DNA from: Chlorogloeopsis sp. ULAP01
GTDB taxonomy: Bacteria; Cyanobacteriota; Cyanobacteriia; Cyanobacteriales; Nostocaceae
NCBI RefSeq assembly: GCF_030381805.1
Contig: NZ_JAUDRH010000003.1
Location: 372,001-436,000, forward strand
Direction: 5' to 3'
DNA: 64,000 bases
The position numbers and the translations under genes are program-made. The notes beneath the pieces are model-generated. The model was not told where the DNA came from, made no database searches, and worked only from the letters and a program-made list of their open reading frames with translations. Below are positions 25,735 through 34,036 of this stretch, piece by piece. Numbering within the stretch: position 1 is the first letter of the stretch; each line of letters opens with the position of its first letter.

Positions 25735-25763
25735 CTCGTTACCAGATTGAACCTGGTAACGAG
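25735..25763. repeat. 29-bp palindrome, copy 1
   Basis: CTCGTTACCAGATT, G, AACCTGGTAACGAG: 14-bp arms with one mismatch. A second copy with perfect arms is at 48838-48866. Both are followed by GGGTT. It lies 22 bases after the SMP-30 stop and may act as a 3' hairpin. Confidence 0.6.
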
Positions 25764-25771
25764 GGTTAAAA

Positions 25772-25812
25772 TCCAATTCCCAATCCCCAATCCCCAGTCC
25801 CCAATCCCTTTT
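25772..25812. repeat. Tandem CCCAATC-type heptamers
   Basis: Successive heptamers of the type CCCAATC/CCCAGTC fill the short gap between the convergent SMP-30 and EamA genes and abut the EamA stop codon. This is the simplest copy of the heptamer family seen elsewhere in the window. Confidence 0.6.
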
Positions 25813-26743
25813 ACTTAAAATAAAATAGCAATCCTGTTCCAGCGATCGCCATTGCGACACCTGCGATCGCTCTCCAGGTAATTTTCTCACCCAACCACAT
25901 AGCGATCGGGATAATAAATACTGGGCTAGTTTGCAGCAGAGTTGAAGCAACTCCCGCAGCAGTGAATTTCAAAGCTGTTTGCTGTAACCAAATTCCTAAA
26001 TAAGTTCCGCAAAAAGCTGCAAAAAAAATTCCAAATATGACTTGTGATGATTTCCACTCAGGGTAGAGCAATCTCCTATTCTGACGCCCCAAAAAAGATA
26101 TCCAAATCAGCAAAATCAATACTCCTGCACTCAATCGCAATAAAGCAGCCCATAAAGGACTAATGTTGGTATCAGCGAATGCTGCACGAGAGAAAACAGT
26201 TCCTGTGGCATTTGTTATTGCTGTTAACACACCTAAGCCAATTCCGCGCCCTAGATGTGTTGTCATGCGATCGCCCAGATCGGGAGTACGTTCTGTCACT
26301 ACCCAAGCAACTCCTGCAATTGTGAGTAAAATACCGTACCAAGCACTGAGATTTAGCCGTTCTTGAAGGAAAATTTCGCTCGCGATCGCTGCTATGGGTG
26401 GCGCAAGAGTTCCCATCAGCAAGGCACGACGCGCGCCTATTGTATTGATAGTGGCAAAGAAAGCTGTATCTCCTAAGCCAATGCCGATAATGCCGCTAAA
26501 TAACAGTAGAGAAAGAGACACAGGAGCAATATTGGGTAATAATTCGCCCCTGATTGCGATCGTCACCAGAAGCAGAGCGATCGCAACTATACCTTTAATC
26601 AAATTCAGTTGTAATGGTGGGATGCGCTCTCCTAAACGCCCATACACTACAGATGCGATCGCCCACAAACAGGCAGCAGATAAAGCCGCTATTTCACCTT
26701 GAAAAGCTGTAAATGATGATTTTAACAAAATATTAAAAATCAT
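25811..26743 (-). CDS. EamA/DMT-family exporter
   Basis: A 310-residue membrane protein with ten predicted helices arranged as two EamA repeats (ALSAACLWAIASVVYGRL... ; GRGIGLGVLTAITNATGTVF...). It is a drug/metabolite-type exporter of unknown substrate. An AAGGGG sequence lies just upstream of the ATG. The 5' region carries a CIRCE-like element 63 bases upstream of the start, unusual for this family. The start is 256 bases from a divergent small gene. Confidence 0.85.
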   Translation of the reverse strand: MIFNILLKSSFTAFQGEIAALSAACLWAIASVVYGRLGERIPPLQLNLIKGIVAIALLLVTIAIRGELLPNIAPVSLSLLLFSGIIGIGLGDTAFFATINTIGARRALLMGTLAPPIAAIASEIFLQERLNLSAWYGILLTIAGVAWVVTERTPDLGDRMTTHLGRGIGLGVLTAITNATGTVFSRAAFADTNISPLWAALLRLSAGVLILLIWISFLGRQNRRLLYPEWKSSQVIFGIFFAAFCGTYLGIWLQQTALKFTAAGVASTLLQTSPVFIIPIAMWLGEKITWRAIAGVAMAIAGTGLLFYFK

Positions 26744-26805
26744 CTCTACCCCTTTTCAAAAACAAAAAAAATTTCATATTTTTAAGATAAATACCTGTAT
26801 AAACA

Positions 26806-26832
26806 TTAGCACTCAATGCTCATTACTGCTAA
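26806..26832. promoter_or_regulatory. CIRCE-like element 1 (HrcA operator)
   Basis: TTAGCACTC, nine bases (AATGCTCAT), TACTGCTAA. The left half matches the CIRCE consensus TTAGCACTC-N9-GAGTGCTAA exactly; the right half matches 7 of 9. It is nearer the EamA start (63 bases), where it would overlap a possible minus-strand promoter (TTGAGT-17-TATTTA). Confidence 0.55.
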
Positions 26833-26850
26833 ATTTTGATGGCACAAATA

Positions 26851-26877
26851 TTAGCACTCATACTACTTCAGTGCTAA
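26851..26877. promoter_or_regulatory. CIRCE element 2 (HrcA operator)
   Basis: TTAGCACTC, nine bases (ATACTACTT), CAGTGCTAA. It matches the CIRCE consensus at 17 of 18 positions with the exact N9 spacing. CIRCE is bound by the heat-shock repressor HrcA and is normally upstream of groESL. Here the genes on either side are EamA (minus) and a small unknown protein (plus, start 27000). Confidence 0.75.
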
Positions 26878-26999
26878 GACTTCCCTAAAATTACTACTGA
26901 TGATATAGACTGCAATAATACTTTTTATGGATGTAATTTTAATGTGAAATTCTATCATTAATAAATTAAAAATTACAGATTAATAATAAGGATGTGAAC

Positions 27000-27344
27000 A
27001 TGAAATATACTTTTGATATTGTAGGAGTCTCTCCAGTTTTAAACTTTTTTAATCACCAACAAAAAACATTACAAAAACCACAATATAAAGGAGTAGAATA
27101 CATAGCAACACATATGTGTACTTTAGATGCATTGATAGAATCTGTGGAACCAGTACCGCAAAAATGGGGTTGGGACAAAGATGAAGTTGTGGGTACAGTC
27201 ATAGATTTTTGGATGAATAACTCAGATAGTATTCGTTATTGGAAAGTACGTTTAAATGATGCTGGTAAAGAAAATTTACTAGTGGCAAGAGTTGCAGATG
27301 TTATAGCGTTAAAAGCTGAATTGGAATATTTATTAGGTGAATAG
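27000..27344 (+). CDS. Small conserved protein behind CIRCE elements
   Basis: A 114-residue soluble protein of unknown function. ATG 27000 has AAGGA eight bases upstream, so it is preferred to the GTG two codons earlier. The sequence is acidic with conserved-looking aromatic motifs (PQKWGWDKDEVVGTVIDFWM; IRYWKVRL) and no membrane segment. Two CIRCE-type operators about 120-190 bases upstream suggest heat- or stress-induced expression under HrcA. The next gene on the strand, 89 bases on, encodes ChaB. I do not recognise the family. Confidence 0.6.
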   Translation: MKYTFDIVGVSPVLNFFNHQQKTLQKPQYKGVEYIATHMCTLDALIESVEPVPQKWGWDKDEVVGTVIDFWMNNSDSIRYWKVRLNDAGKENLLVARVADVIALKAELEYLLGE

Positions 27345-27433
27345 TTATAGATAACGTAGTAGAAGTGAATTTTTAGGATGATTAGCTTATAAGTGATAAT
27401 TGAGTTTTTTTAACATTTAAAATTGCTAGAACT

Positions 27434-27637
27434 ATGCCCTATCAAAATATCAGTGATTTACCAGATTCTATCAAAGAACATCTACCCAAGCACGCTCAAG
27501 AAATTTTTCTAGCTGCTTTTAATAGTGCTGAAAAAGAATACAATTCTGAAGAAAGTGCTTTCCGTGTTGCCTGGAGTGCAGTAAAAAGAGATTACGAAAA
27601 AGGTGAAGATGGACAATGGCGTCAAAAGCCAGAATAA
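27434..27637 (+). CDS. chaB: ChaB family protein
   Basis: A 67-residue protein with the ChaB signature: LPDSIKEHLPKHAQEIFLAAFNSA... then AFRVAWSAVKRDYEK and a C-terminal WRQKPE. ChaB was named as a putative regulator of the E. coli cation/proton antiporter ChaA; in many bacteria it stands apart from any antiporter, as here. It probably shares regulation with the preceding small gene. Confidence 0.85.
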   Translation: MPYQNISDLPDSIKEHLPKHAQEIFLAAFNSAEKEYNSEESAFRVAWSAVKRDYEKGEDGQWRQKPE

Positions 27638-27784
27638 AAAATTTATATCTTAACTGGTTTAGGGCAGGAAGCCATAGGTGGAGTGTACTAAACTAGTAGA
27701 AATTAAGGTAAATAAAGATTAAATTATTCAATAAATGTAGATTAGGTTAGCGAAGCATAAACCACCATTTTTGGGAGAGTTGAT

Positions 27785-27815
27785 GGTGCGTTACGGACTA
27801 TCGTCCTAACGCACG
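27785..27815. repeat. Imperfect inverted repeat GTGCGTTA...TAACGCAC
   Basis: GTGCGTTACGGA and TCCTAACGCAC form a stem with one bulge and a 5-6 base loop. Elements with GTGCGTTA/TAACGCAC ends are widespread in cyanobacterial spacers. No T-run follows on either strand, so it is not a standard terminator. Confidence 0.4.
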
Positions 27816-27930
27816 CTAAAAAAACACTGCTGTGTAGGCTTACAGTCTGTAGAGTAGAAGAGGGTTTTAGATTTAGATTTGGTATTAAAAGCTACGGTTG
27901 GGCATCAGAGCAAGAAATTGCTCATATTCA

Positions 27931-28854
27931 TCAATTCGCATGATTAGTACTACTGTAGCGAACCCTTGTCCCTGCCCACAATAACTTCTCCCGCAGTGTC
28001 TGATAATACGAATTATTTTCCCGCAAAATAATAAACTTAGCCCGACATTCTGCCATGCGCACATCAACGCGATGTCCAGGCCAAATTGAAGTAGCTAATA
28101 CCCCATCCATCCACAATTTTGTACTCAAATCGTAATCTCCCAAAGGCCAAATACTTACAACTGAGCCAGGGGGTAAAACGACGGGGCGGTTAGAAAGACT
28201 CATCGGACAAATGGGAGTAATGGTAATGGCTTCCATACCATCATGTATAATTGGGCCATTAGCAGAAACCGTGTAGCCAGTAGAACCAGTGGGAGTCGCG
28301 ACTATTAACCCGTCTCCTACGTATTGATCGACTACCTCGCCATCAATTTCCATTTCTAGAATTGAGGTAATCATGCGATCGGCAGAAGCGGGTTTAACAC
28401 ACATTTCATTCAAAGCGAGATAGCGTTCGCTCACGGGTTCTAAATTACTACCATGCCCTTCATACACCCCAGCTTGCACCATCATCCGCCTTTGGATAGC
28501 GTAGCGATCCTCCAAAAGTCTATCCCAAACTTTTTCTGTATCTTGAAACTCATCCACTGATTCAGTTAAAAACCCCAGGTGTCCTCCTACATTCACTCCT
28601 AGAATGGGGATGCCAGCTGGGGCTAAATGTCTTGCACCAGTTAAAACAGTGCCATCACCACCAAGCACCAAAGCCAGATCTATTGGTTGCCCTGCCGAAG
28701 CCAAAAACACTGGATAAGGGTTATCTTTTGGCCCGCTTGGCCCCATTAGAACCTGGCATTGGCGATTCTCTAGTTGTTTCGCACAAGTTTCTGCCCAGCG
28801 TTTGCTTTGAGCGTCTCTTGCTTTGTAAGCAATAATTACCTGCTTGAGATCCAC
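27931..28854 (-). CDS. nadK: NAD kinase
   Basis: A 307-residue cytosolic enzyme that phosphorylates NAD+ to NADP+. The GGDGT motif (about 64-68, in LVLGGDGTVLTG), the NVGGHLGFL loop and the region TPTGSTGYTVSANGPI are all present. The start is GTG, four bases after the ndhE stop, so translation is coupled to the NDH-1 operon. This ties NADP supply to the thylakoid NDH-1 complex. Cyanobacteria often carry two NAD kinases; which one this is cannot be decided here. Confidence 0.93.
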   Translation of the reverse strand: MDLKQVIIAYKARDAQSKRWAETCAKQLENRQCQVLMGPSGPKDNPYPVFLASAGQPIDLALVLGGDGTVLTGARHLAPAGIPILGVNVGGHLGFLTESVDEFQDTEKVWDRLLEDRYAIQRRMMVQAGVYEGHGSNLEPVSERYLALNEMCVKPASADRMITSILEMEIDGEVVDQYVGDGLIVATPTGSTGYTVSANGPIIHDGMEAITITPICPMSLSNRPVVLPPGSVVSIWPLGDYDLSTKLWMDGVLATSIWPGHRVDVRMAECRAKFIILRENNSYYQTLREKLLWAGTRVRYSSTNHAN

Positions 28855-28858
28855 AGTG

Positions 28859-29164
28859 TTACCATTTGAGGAGATTAAACTGCTCCATATCGACAGTATC
28901 GCGGTTACGATAGATTGCTAGCACGATCGCCAAACCCACCGCCGCTTCAGCTGCCGCTACGGTGATCACAAATACAGTGAAAACCTGACCTTTGATCGCT
29001 GTTGAATCCAGGAAGTTGGAAAAAGCCATTAAGTTCAAATTCACAGCATTAAGCAGCAACTCAATTGACATTAATACTCGCACAGCATTGCGGCTGGTAA
29101 TCAAGCCATAGATGCCAATGCAGAACAAAGCGGCTGCTAGTAATAAAAAGTACTCAAGCTGCAT
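28859..29164 (-). CDS. ndhE: NDH-1 subunit NdhE (NuoK family)
   Basis: A 101-residue membrane subunit of the photosynthetic/respiratory NDH-1 complex in the thylakoid, involved in cyclic electron flow and respiration. It has three helices, with the conserved glutamate in MSIELLLNAVNLNLMAF and the second in AAAEAAVGLAI. It ends immediately before nadK. Order ndhA-I-G-E-nadK on the minus strand. Confidence 0.96.
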   Translation of the reverse strand: MQLEYFLLLAAALFCIGIYGLITSRNAVRVLMSIELLLNAVNLNLMAFSNFLDSTAIKGQVFTVFVITVAAAEAAVGLAIVLAIYRNRDTVDMEQFNLLKW

Positions 29165-29210
29165 AATAACTGTATCCCTACTGAATTTTTCCCTGAAAGA
29201 TGCTTGTTGC

Positions 29211-29264
29211 TAATAGTTAATCATTAATTGTTCATTGCCATTAACCATTGACCATTAACTATTA
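29211..29264. repeat. Hairpin in the ndhG-ndhE spacer
   Basis: TAATAGTTAAT (29211-29221) is exactly complementary to ATTAACTATTA (29254-29264), which overlaps the ndhG stop codon. Similar TTAGCTATTAAC-type hairpins occupy the two other spacers of this operon. Confidence 0.5.
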
Positions 29265-29864
29265 TTCGTTGTCGCTTCCTGCCGATATTAGTTCTCTGGG
29301 GCGTTCTGGTAATGTCAAAACAGTTTGCGGCAGTTCGGATGGAGCCGCTTCTGGTAGATATTCGCGACGTGCCAGAATAATTGCACCCACCATTGCCATT
29401 AATAACAGAACGGAAGCAACTTCAAAAGGCAGCAAAAAGTCACTGAAGAAATGCTGCCCAATCACAACAATCGGATCTCCTACAGGAATAGCAGTAGAAC
29501 GAGACCAAGGCGTTGCCAACACCATTGTACTCAGCAGCGCAAATAATCCTAAACTCACCACAGCTGTGAGGGCTTTACGCACCCAAGCAGTGGGAAAGGG
29601 AGAAAAATCCTGCCGTTTATTTACCAACATAATGGCAAACAATATCAGCACGTTCACCGCGCCAACATAAATTAACAGTTGTGCGGCTGCTACAAAATCA
29701 GCATTCAATAGGAGATACATCCCAGAAATGCTGGCAAAAACACCAGCCAGCAAAAAGGCAGAATGAACGACATTAGAGAACAGCACCACACCTAGTGCCG
29801 ATCCGATCATCATTACAGCCAATACACCAAACGAAACAACCTGTACTCCTTCGGCTAAATTCAC
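29262..29864 (-). CDS. ndhG: NDH-1 subunit NdhG (NuoJ family)
   Basis: A 200-residue thylakoid membrane subunit with five helices (GVLAVMMIGSALGVVLF, SAFLLAGVFASISGMYLL, FVAAAQLLIYVGAVNVLILF and two more), typical of NuoJ/NdhG. The start is GTG. The hydrophilic C-terminal tail is short. It forms part of the proton-pumping membrane arm with NdhE and NdhA. Confidence 0.95.
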   Translation of the reverse strand: MNLAEGVQVVSFGVLAVMMIGSALGVVLFSNVVHSAFLLAGVFASISGMYLLLNADFVAAAQLLIYVGAVNVLILFAIMLVNKRQDFSPFPTAWVRKALTAVVSLGLFALLSTMVLATPWSRSTAIPVGDPIVVIGQHFFSDFLLPFEVASVLLLMAMVGAIILARREYLPEAAPSELPQTVLTLPERPRELISAGSDNE

Positions 29865-29900
29865 TGTTTTTTTCCTTTGCTATCTGTTAATTGCTAGATT

Positions 29901-29946
29901 GCTAATAGCTAATTGTGTCATTGCCAGTGTTCTATTAGCTATTAAC
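29901..29946. repeat. Hairpin in the ndhI-ndhG spacer
   Basis: GCTAATAGCTAAT (29901-29913) pairs with ATTAGCTATTAAC (29934-29946) at 12 of 13 positions. It is of the same type as the hairpins at 29211 and 30559. Confidence 0.5.
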
Positions 29947-29948
29947 TA

Positions 29949-30527
29949 TTAGCTTTTCTCCACCAGATCTTCTGGACGAGCACCTGGACGAGGCGCATCA
30001 GCTGGTAAATCGTGGGGATCCATAATACCTTTAGGCAGGTATACCAATTCGCGCAAAGGTGTCACCATTGGGTCATTTGTAACTTTGTAAGGTAAACGAC
30101 CCAACGCCACGTTATCGTAGTTCAATTCGTGGCGATCATAGGTGGAAAGCTCATATTCTTCTGTCATTGACAAACAGTTAGTTGGGCAATATTCCACACA
30201 GTTGCCGCAGAAGATACAAACGCCAAAGTCGATACTGTAGTGTTTGAGCTTTTTCTTTTTACTGGTTTTATCAAATTCCCAATCTACTACAGGCAGGTTG
30301 ATCGGACAAACCCTGACACAGACTTCGCAGGCGATGCACTTATCATACTCAAAGTGAATCCTACCGCGAAATCTTTCGCCAGGAATTAGTTTCTCGTAAG
30401 GGTATTGTACAGTTACCGGACGCCGCCGCATATGATCAAAAGTCACAGAAAGTCCCTGACCTATATAGCGGCTGGCTTGCACCGCTTCCTTAGCATAATC
30501 ACCAACTTGTTTGAAGAACTTTAGCAT
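29949..30527 (-). CDS. ndhI: NDH-1 subunit NdhI (2x[4Fe-4S], NuoI family)
   Basis: A 192-residue peripheral subunit carrying two [4Fe-4S] clusters. The motifs CIACEVCVRVCPINLP and CIFCGNCVEYCPTNCL provide the eight cysteine ligands. The N-terminal amphipathic helix (FKQVGDYAKEAVQASRYIG) binds the membrane arm. The acidic C-terminal tail is typical of cyanobacterial NdhI. Confidence 0.97.
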   Translation of the reverse strand: MLKFFKQVGDYAKEAVQASRYIGQGLSVTFDHMRRRPVTVQYPYEKLIPGERFRGRIHFEYDKCIACEVCVRVCPINLPVVDWEFDKTSKKKKLKHYSIDFGVCIFCGNCVEYCPTNCLSMTEEYELSTYDRHELNYDNVALGRLPYKVTNDPMVTPLRELVYLPKGIMDPHDLPADAPRPGARPEDLVEKS

Positions 30528-30558
30528 CGTGTCTCTCTCTTTAACTAAAAATTGCTGA

Positions 30559-30602
30559 TAGCTAATTGCTAAAACAGCAAAAACACTATTAGCAATTAGC
30601 TA
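30559..30602. repeat. Perfect 14-bp hairpin in the ndhA-ndhI spacer
   Basis: TAGCTAATTGCTAA (30559-30572) and TTAGCAATTAGCTA (30589-30602) are exact inverted copies with a 16-base loop. They lie just downstream of the ndhA stop on the minus strand. Confidence 0.55.
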
Positions 30603-30609
30603 TTAACTA

Positions 30610-31728
30610 TTAACCACCAAAGGCGACGGGAAAAGCCAATTTCAAGGCTGCGGTTAATAGTAAATTCACCAACCCAACTGGTAATAAGAACTTCCATCCT
30701 AAATCTAGCAATTGGTCGATCCGAACGCGGGGAACCGTCCAGCGCAATAAAATTGCTACAAATACTAGCAGATAGGCTTTCAGTACGGTCATGGTGATGC
30801 CCAATGAGGCGGTGATAATTTGCAGAACTGGATTGGCTTCACTGACTCCAAACCAGTTAGCTAAAACGTCAATGGGAATTGGAAAATCCCAACCGCCTAA
30901 GTATAAAACTGATACCAGTAATGCTGAAAGTACTAAGTTGACGTAGGAACTTAGGTAGAACAGAGCGAATTTCATGCCAGAATATTCAGTCTGGTAACCT
31001 GCCACCAGTTCCTCTTCTGCTTCTGGTAAGTCAAAGGGTAGTCGTTCACATTCGGCAAGGGCAGAGATCCAAAAAATGAGAAACCCTACTGGTTGTCGCC
31101 AAATGTTCCACCCCAAGATGCCGTAGCCTGATTGCTGATCGACAATATCAACGGTGCTAAGACTATTGGACATCATAGCGATCGCTAGTACCGCTAGCGC
31201 CAAAGGAATTTCATAGCTAATGGATTGTGCTGCTGCCCGCAAGCCACCCAATAAGGAGTATTTGTTATTGGATGCGTAGCCTGCCATTAACAAGCCAATT
31301 GGCTGAATGCTAGACAATGCAATCCACAAAAATACGCCCATGCCAACATTCGTAATTACCAAATTCTGTCCAAATGGCACGATTAAATAAGACAGAAACA
31401 CTGGTAATACAACAATGATGGGGCCAAGGGTAAACAATAAGGGGTCAGATTTGGCTGGCACGATATCTTCTTTAAAAACCAGCTTTAGACCGTCTGCCAC
31501 AGGAGCCAGCAAACCCAAAGGGCCAATGTATTCAGGACCAATCCGCTGCTGTGCTGCTGCCGAAATCTTCCGTTCTAGCCATACACAAGTTAGTACTCCC
31601 ACCGTCGCACCAATAATCATTAGGATCATTGGCAGTGGCATCCAAATCGCTTTGGCTAAGTCACCTGGCAGTCCCAAATCCATGAGGGACTCAATAAAAG
31701 TTCCTTGCAGATCAATTCCTGAATTCAT
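30610..31728 (-). CDS. ndhA: NDH-1 subunit NdhA (NuoH family)
   Basis: A 372-residue thylakoid membrane subunit linking the quinone site to the proton-pumping arm. Conserved features are WLERKISAAAQQRIGPEYIG, GLKLVFKEDIVPAKSDP and the quinone-site loop ALAECERLPFDLPEAEEELV. ATG 31728 (MNSGIDLQGTF) matches the usual cyanobacterial start; the TTG at 31749 adds seven unlike residues. It is the first gene of the ndhA-I-G-E-nadK operon. Confidence 0.96.
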   Translation of the reverse strand: MNSGIDLQGTFIESLMDLGLPGDLAKAIWMPLPMILMIIGATVGVLTCVWLERKISAAAQQRIGPEYIGPLGLLAPVADGLKLVFKEDIVPAKSDPLLFTLGPIIVVLPVFLSYLIVPFGQNLVITNVGMGVFLWIALSSIQPIGLLMAGYASNNKYSLLGGLRAAAQSISYEIPLALAVLAIAMMSNSLSTVDIVDQQSGYGILGWNIWRQPVGFLIFWISALAECERLPFDLPEAEEELVAGYQTEYSGMKFALFYLSSYVNLVLSALLVSVLYLGGWDFPIPIDVLANWFGVSEANPVLQIITASLGITMTVLKAYLLVFVAILLRWTVPRVRIDQLLDLGWKFLLPVGLVNLLLTAALKLAFPVAFGG

Positions 31729-32290
31729 GTTTGTTGCTCTTGAAGTCAACTCAAGACAGAAGTTTGAAGTTATGAAGTATGAATTGTGAAGTATGAATGT
31801 ATTACTGTTTATTGAGTTCTTGCTAGTAACAAGCTGCCCTCACAAGTGTCTACATTCTTGCTCCTTCATCTTTGATCTCACCCTTCATGGTTGATTTCAT
31901 CCTTCATCTTTTGCTTTTCATGGTTGTTTACAACTATCTACAACTTGTTAATAACTGTAAATTTACCCATCAATTATTTCTGCCCATACCAGGCAAAATT
32001 TAAGATTTTTTGCAATTCCCCATGCTTAGTATATCGTTGGATGGCTTATGCCCCTATGAGTTTGATGAGAATTTCTACTTATGGTATGAATTGAGATTTG
32101 CTAACAGAGGGATTGGGGACTAGGGATCGGGGATTGGGTAACGGGTAAAGGAGACACGGAAGGGGAAAAGGATTTGAGGAAGTTTGGGGAGGTGAGGAAG
32201 TGATAAGAGTAAATTCTTCCCCATCTTCCCTATCTCCCTCATCTCTTGCTCTCCCCCTCTTTCTAGCCTAAGCGCCTCTAGCCCATAACC
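31729..32290. other. Spacer upstream of ndhA with repeats
   Basis: This 562-base spacer lies between the gltA 3' end and the ndhA start, both on the minus strand. It contains the near-repeat GAAGTATGAA at about 31773 and 31788, and a degenerate heptamer element at about 32102-32265 (GGGATTGGGGACTAGGGATC on the left; TCTTCCCTATCTCCCTC type on the right). The ORF 31891-32094 on the plus strand looks spurious. The ndh promoter should lie near 31730-31900. Confidence 0.45.
32102..32266. repeat. Degenerate heptamer-repeat element
   Basis: The left part is GGGATT/GGGACTA/GGGATCG/GGGATT units. The right part is C-rich (CTTCCCTATCTCCCTCATC, CTCTCCCCCTC). It lies directly 3' of gltA and has the same architecture as the elements at 7864 and 23463. 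Confidence 0.5.
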
Positions 32291-33427
32291 CTAACGTTGG
32301 TCGATGGGAGCGTAAGCAATACCGTGCCGACCGTTGTAAACCTGAGTAGGACGGAAAATCCGGTTTTCTTCTAGCTGTTCTTTCCAGTGTGCCAGCCAAC
32401 CTGCGACACGGGCGATCGCAAATATTGGTGTAAATAAGTCTGTGGGAATGCCCAGCTTTCTATACACTAAACCGGAATAAAAGTCAACGTTAGGATAAAT
32501 GCCTTTTTGACCGAGTTTTTCCTCTACAACCCGTTCCAACTCAATAGCGATGTCATAGTATTTGTCATGTCCAAATTTTGCAAACAGTTTTTCTGCTAAG
32601 TTTTGCAAAATTGTCGCTCGCGGATCTTTGACTTTATAGACACGATGTCCGAAGCCCATAATCTTGGCTTTACGTTGTAAGCGATCTTCTAGATAGGGAC
32701 GCACATTCTCGACAGAGCCAATTTCTTCCAACATCAAGATTACTTCTTCGTTAGCTCCTCCATGCAGTGGCCCTCCTAAGGTACCAACTGCACTCGCCAC
32801 TACAGCATATGGATCGGTCAGAGTAGAAGCTGTTACCCTGGCACTAAAGGTAGAAGCATTCATTGTATGTTCTGCGTGTAATATCAAGCAGACATCAAAA
32901 ATCCTTGCCGCCAAAGGATCGGGTTCTTTCTCATTGAGCATATAAAGAAAGTTAGCAGCATAATCTAAATCGTCATTGGGACGTACAGGATCGTTGCCTT
33001 TTCGCATCAATTGGAATGCTGCAACCATTGTGGGAATAGTTGCTAACAAGCGAACTACTGCATCCCGGATATAAACGGGATTATCTAAGTCGCGGCGCGA
33101 ATAAAACAATCCTAAAGCCGCAGCAGAGGCTTGTAGGGCATCCATAGGGTGACCACTTTCTGGAAAAGATTTCATCATGTCACGAATCCGGTACTTGATT
33201 CGCCTGTGATGAAGAATTTCATCCTCAAACGCTGCTAATTCTTCTGCTGTAGGCAACTCACCCCAAATTAAAAGATAAGCAGTTTCCAGAAATGTGCTTT
33301 TTTCTGCTAGTTCTTCAATCCGGATGCCACGATACTCTAATAATCCTTTTTGCCCATCGACATAGCTGATACCGGATTGGGCGGCAGGAATGCCTTCCAA
33401 ACCAGGCTTGTATTCGCACACCATCAT
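32291..33427 (-). CDS. gltA: Citrate synthase
   Basis: A 378-residue cytosolic enzyme condensing acetyl-CoA and oxaloacetate, feeding the open TCA cycle and 2-oxoglutarate for nitrogen assimilation. Catalytic histidines lie in LILHAEHTMNAST and MGFGHRVYKVKDPRA, and the catalytic Asp in NVDFYSGLVYRKLGIP. The length fits the short Gram-positive/cyanobacterial type II form. Two adjacent ATGs (33427, 33424) are possible starts. Confidence 0.95.
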   Translation of the reverse strand: MMVCEYKPGLEGIPAAQSGISYVDGQKGLLEYRGIRIEELAEKSTFLETAYLLIWGELPTAEELAAFEDEILHHRRIKYRIRDMMKSFPESGHPMDALQASAAALGLFYSRRDLDNPVYIRDAVVRLLATIPTMVAAFQLMRKGNDPVRPNDDLDYAANFLYMLNEKEPDPLAARIFDVCLILHAEHTMNASTFSARVTASTLTDPYAVVASAVGTLGGPLHGGANEEVILMLEEIGSVENVRPYLEDRLQRKAKIMGFGHRVYKVKDPRATILQNLAEKLFAKFGHDKYYDIAIELERVVEEKLGQKGIYPNVDFYSGLVYRKLGIPTDLFTPIFAIARVAGWLAHWKEQLEENRIFRPTQVYNGRHGIAYAPIDQR

Positions 33428-33539
33428 GGCAACACCATCTGATTTTTAAAGATTTGTTCAGGCTAACTTACCAGAAATTATTGTCGCCATAACAGTATCC
33501 GTTATCACACAAATTCTTGATTGAATTGTGGAAAAACTG

Positions 33540-34034
33540 TTAAAGCAAGTACTTGGGTGGTGTCAACCAAAACATCTGACAACTACCCAAAACAGAGCCT
33601 GTTTCTGGTACCCTTAACCCGATCATACCCGCTTTTTTTAGCACGAAACGTTCCTTTACTTCTCCCCAAAGGAGAATTTCTGCCCAATTACTCAAACAAG
33701 GCTCGTGTCCTACCAATGCTAGTTGGCTATTAGGCGCAAAATTCTTGGGTTTAAACCAATCTTCAAGCCAACTATTTATAGCACCACCAGGAGCAAGATG
33801 AGTACATTCCTCTATTTGAGAACTCAATCCGGCTACTATGAGGATATCTGCTGTTTGTCGTGCTCTGACTAAAGGACTGGTGGCAATTACATCAAAGCTA
33901 AAACCTAATTTTTTCAATCGTTGGGCAACTTTTTCGGTTTTTTGCCGTCCCTCCTTAGTTAGTTGCCTTTGTTCATCTGTGATATCCTTGGTTGCCTCTT
34001 CGGCAATGCCGTGACGGATTAAATACAGTTCCAC
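33540..34034 (-). CDS. sixA: SixA-type phosphohistidine phosphatase
   Basis: A 164-residue histidine-phosphatase superfamily protein. The RHG motif (LIRHGIAEEA, about 6-9), TSPLVRARQTADI and the second catalytic His in LVGHEPCLS are present. SixA removes phosphate from histidine phosphotransfer or PTS proteins; in cyanobacteria the target is unclear. The start is GTG. It is followed on the same strand by gltA 112 bases later. Confidence 0.85.
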   Translation of the reverse strand: MELYLIRHGIAEEATKDITDEQRQLTKEGRQKTEKVAQRLKKLGFSFDVIATSPLVRARQTADILIVAGLSSQIEECTHLAPGGAINSWLEDWFKPKNFAPNSQLALVGHEPCLSNWAEILLWGEVKERFVLKKAGMIGLRVPETGSVLGSCQMFWLTPPKYLL

Positions 34035-34036
34035 TT

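Noticed and set aside
29248..29670. Plus-strand ORF of 140 codons opposite ndhG
   Set aside because: It lies antisense to a firmly identified NDH-1 subunit, has no start signal, and shows no family resemblance.
31891..32094. Plus-strand ORF of 67 codons in the ndhA upstream spacer
   Set aside because: Hydrophobic AT-rich chance frame with no ribosome-binding site or recognised homologue; the ndh promoter region is expected here.
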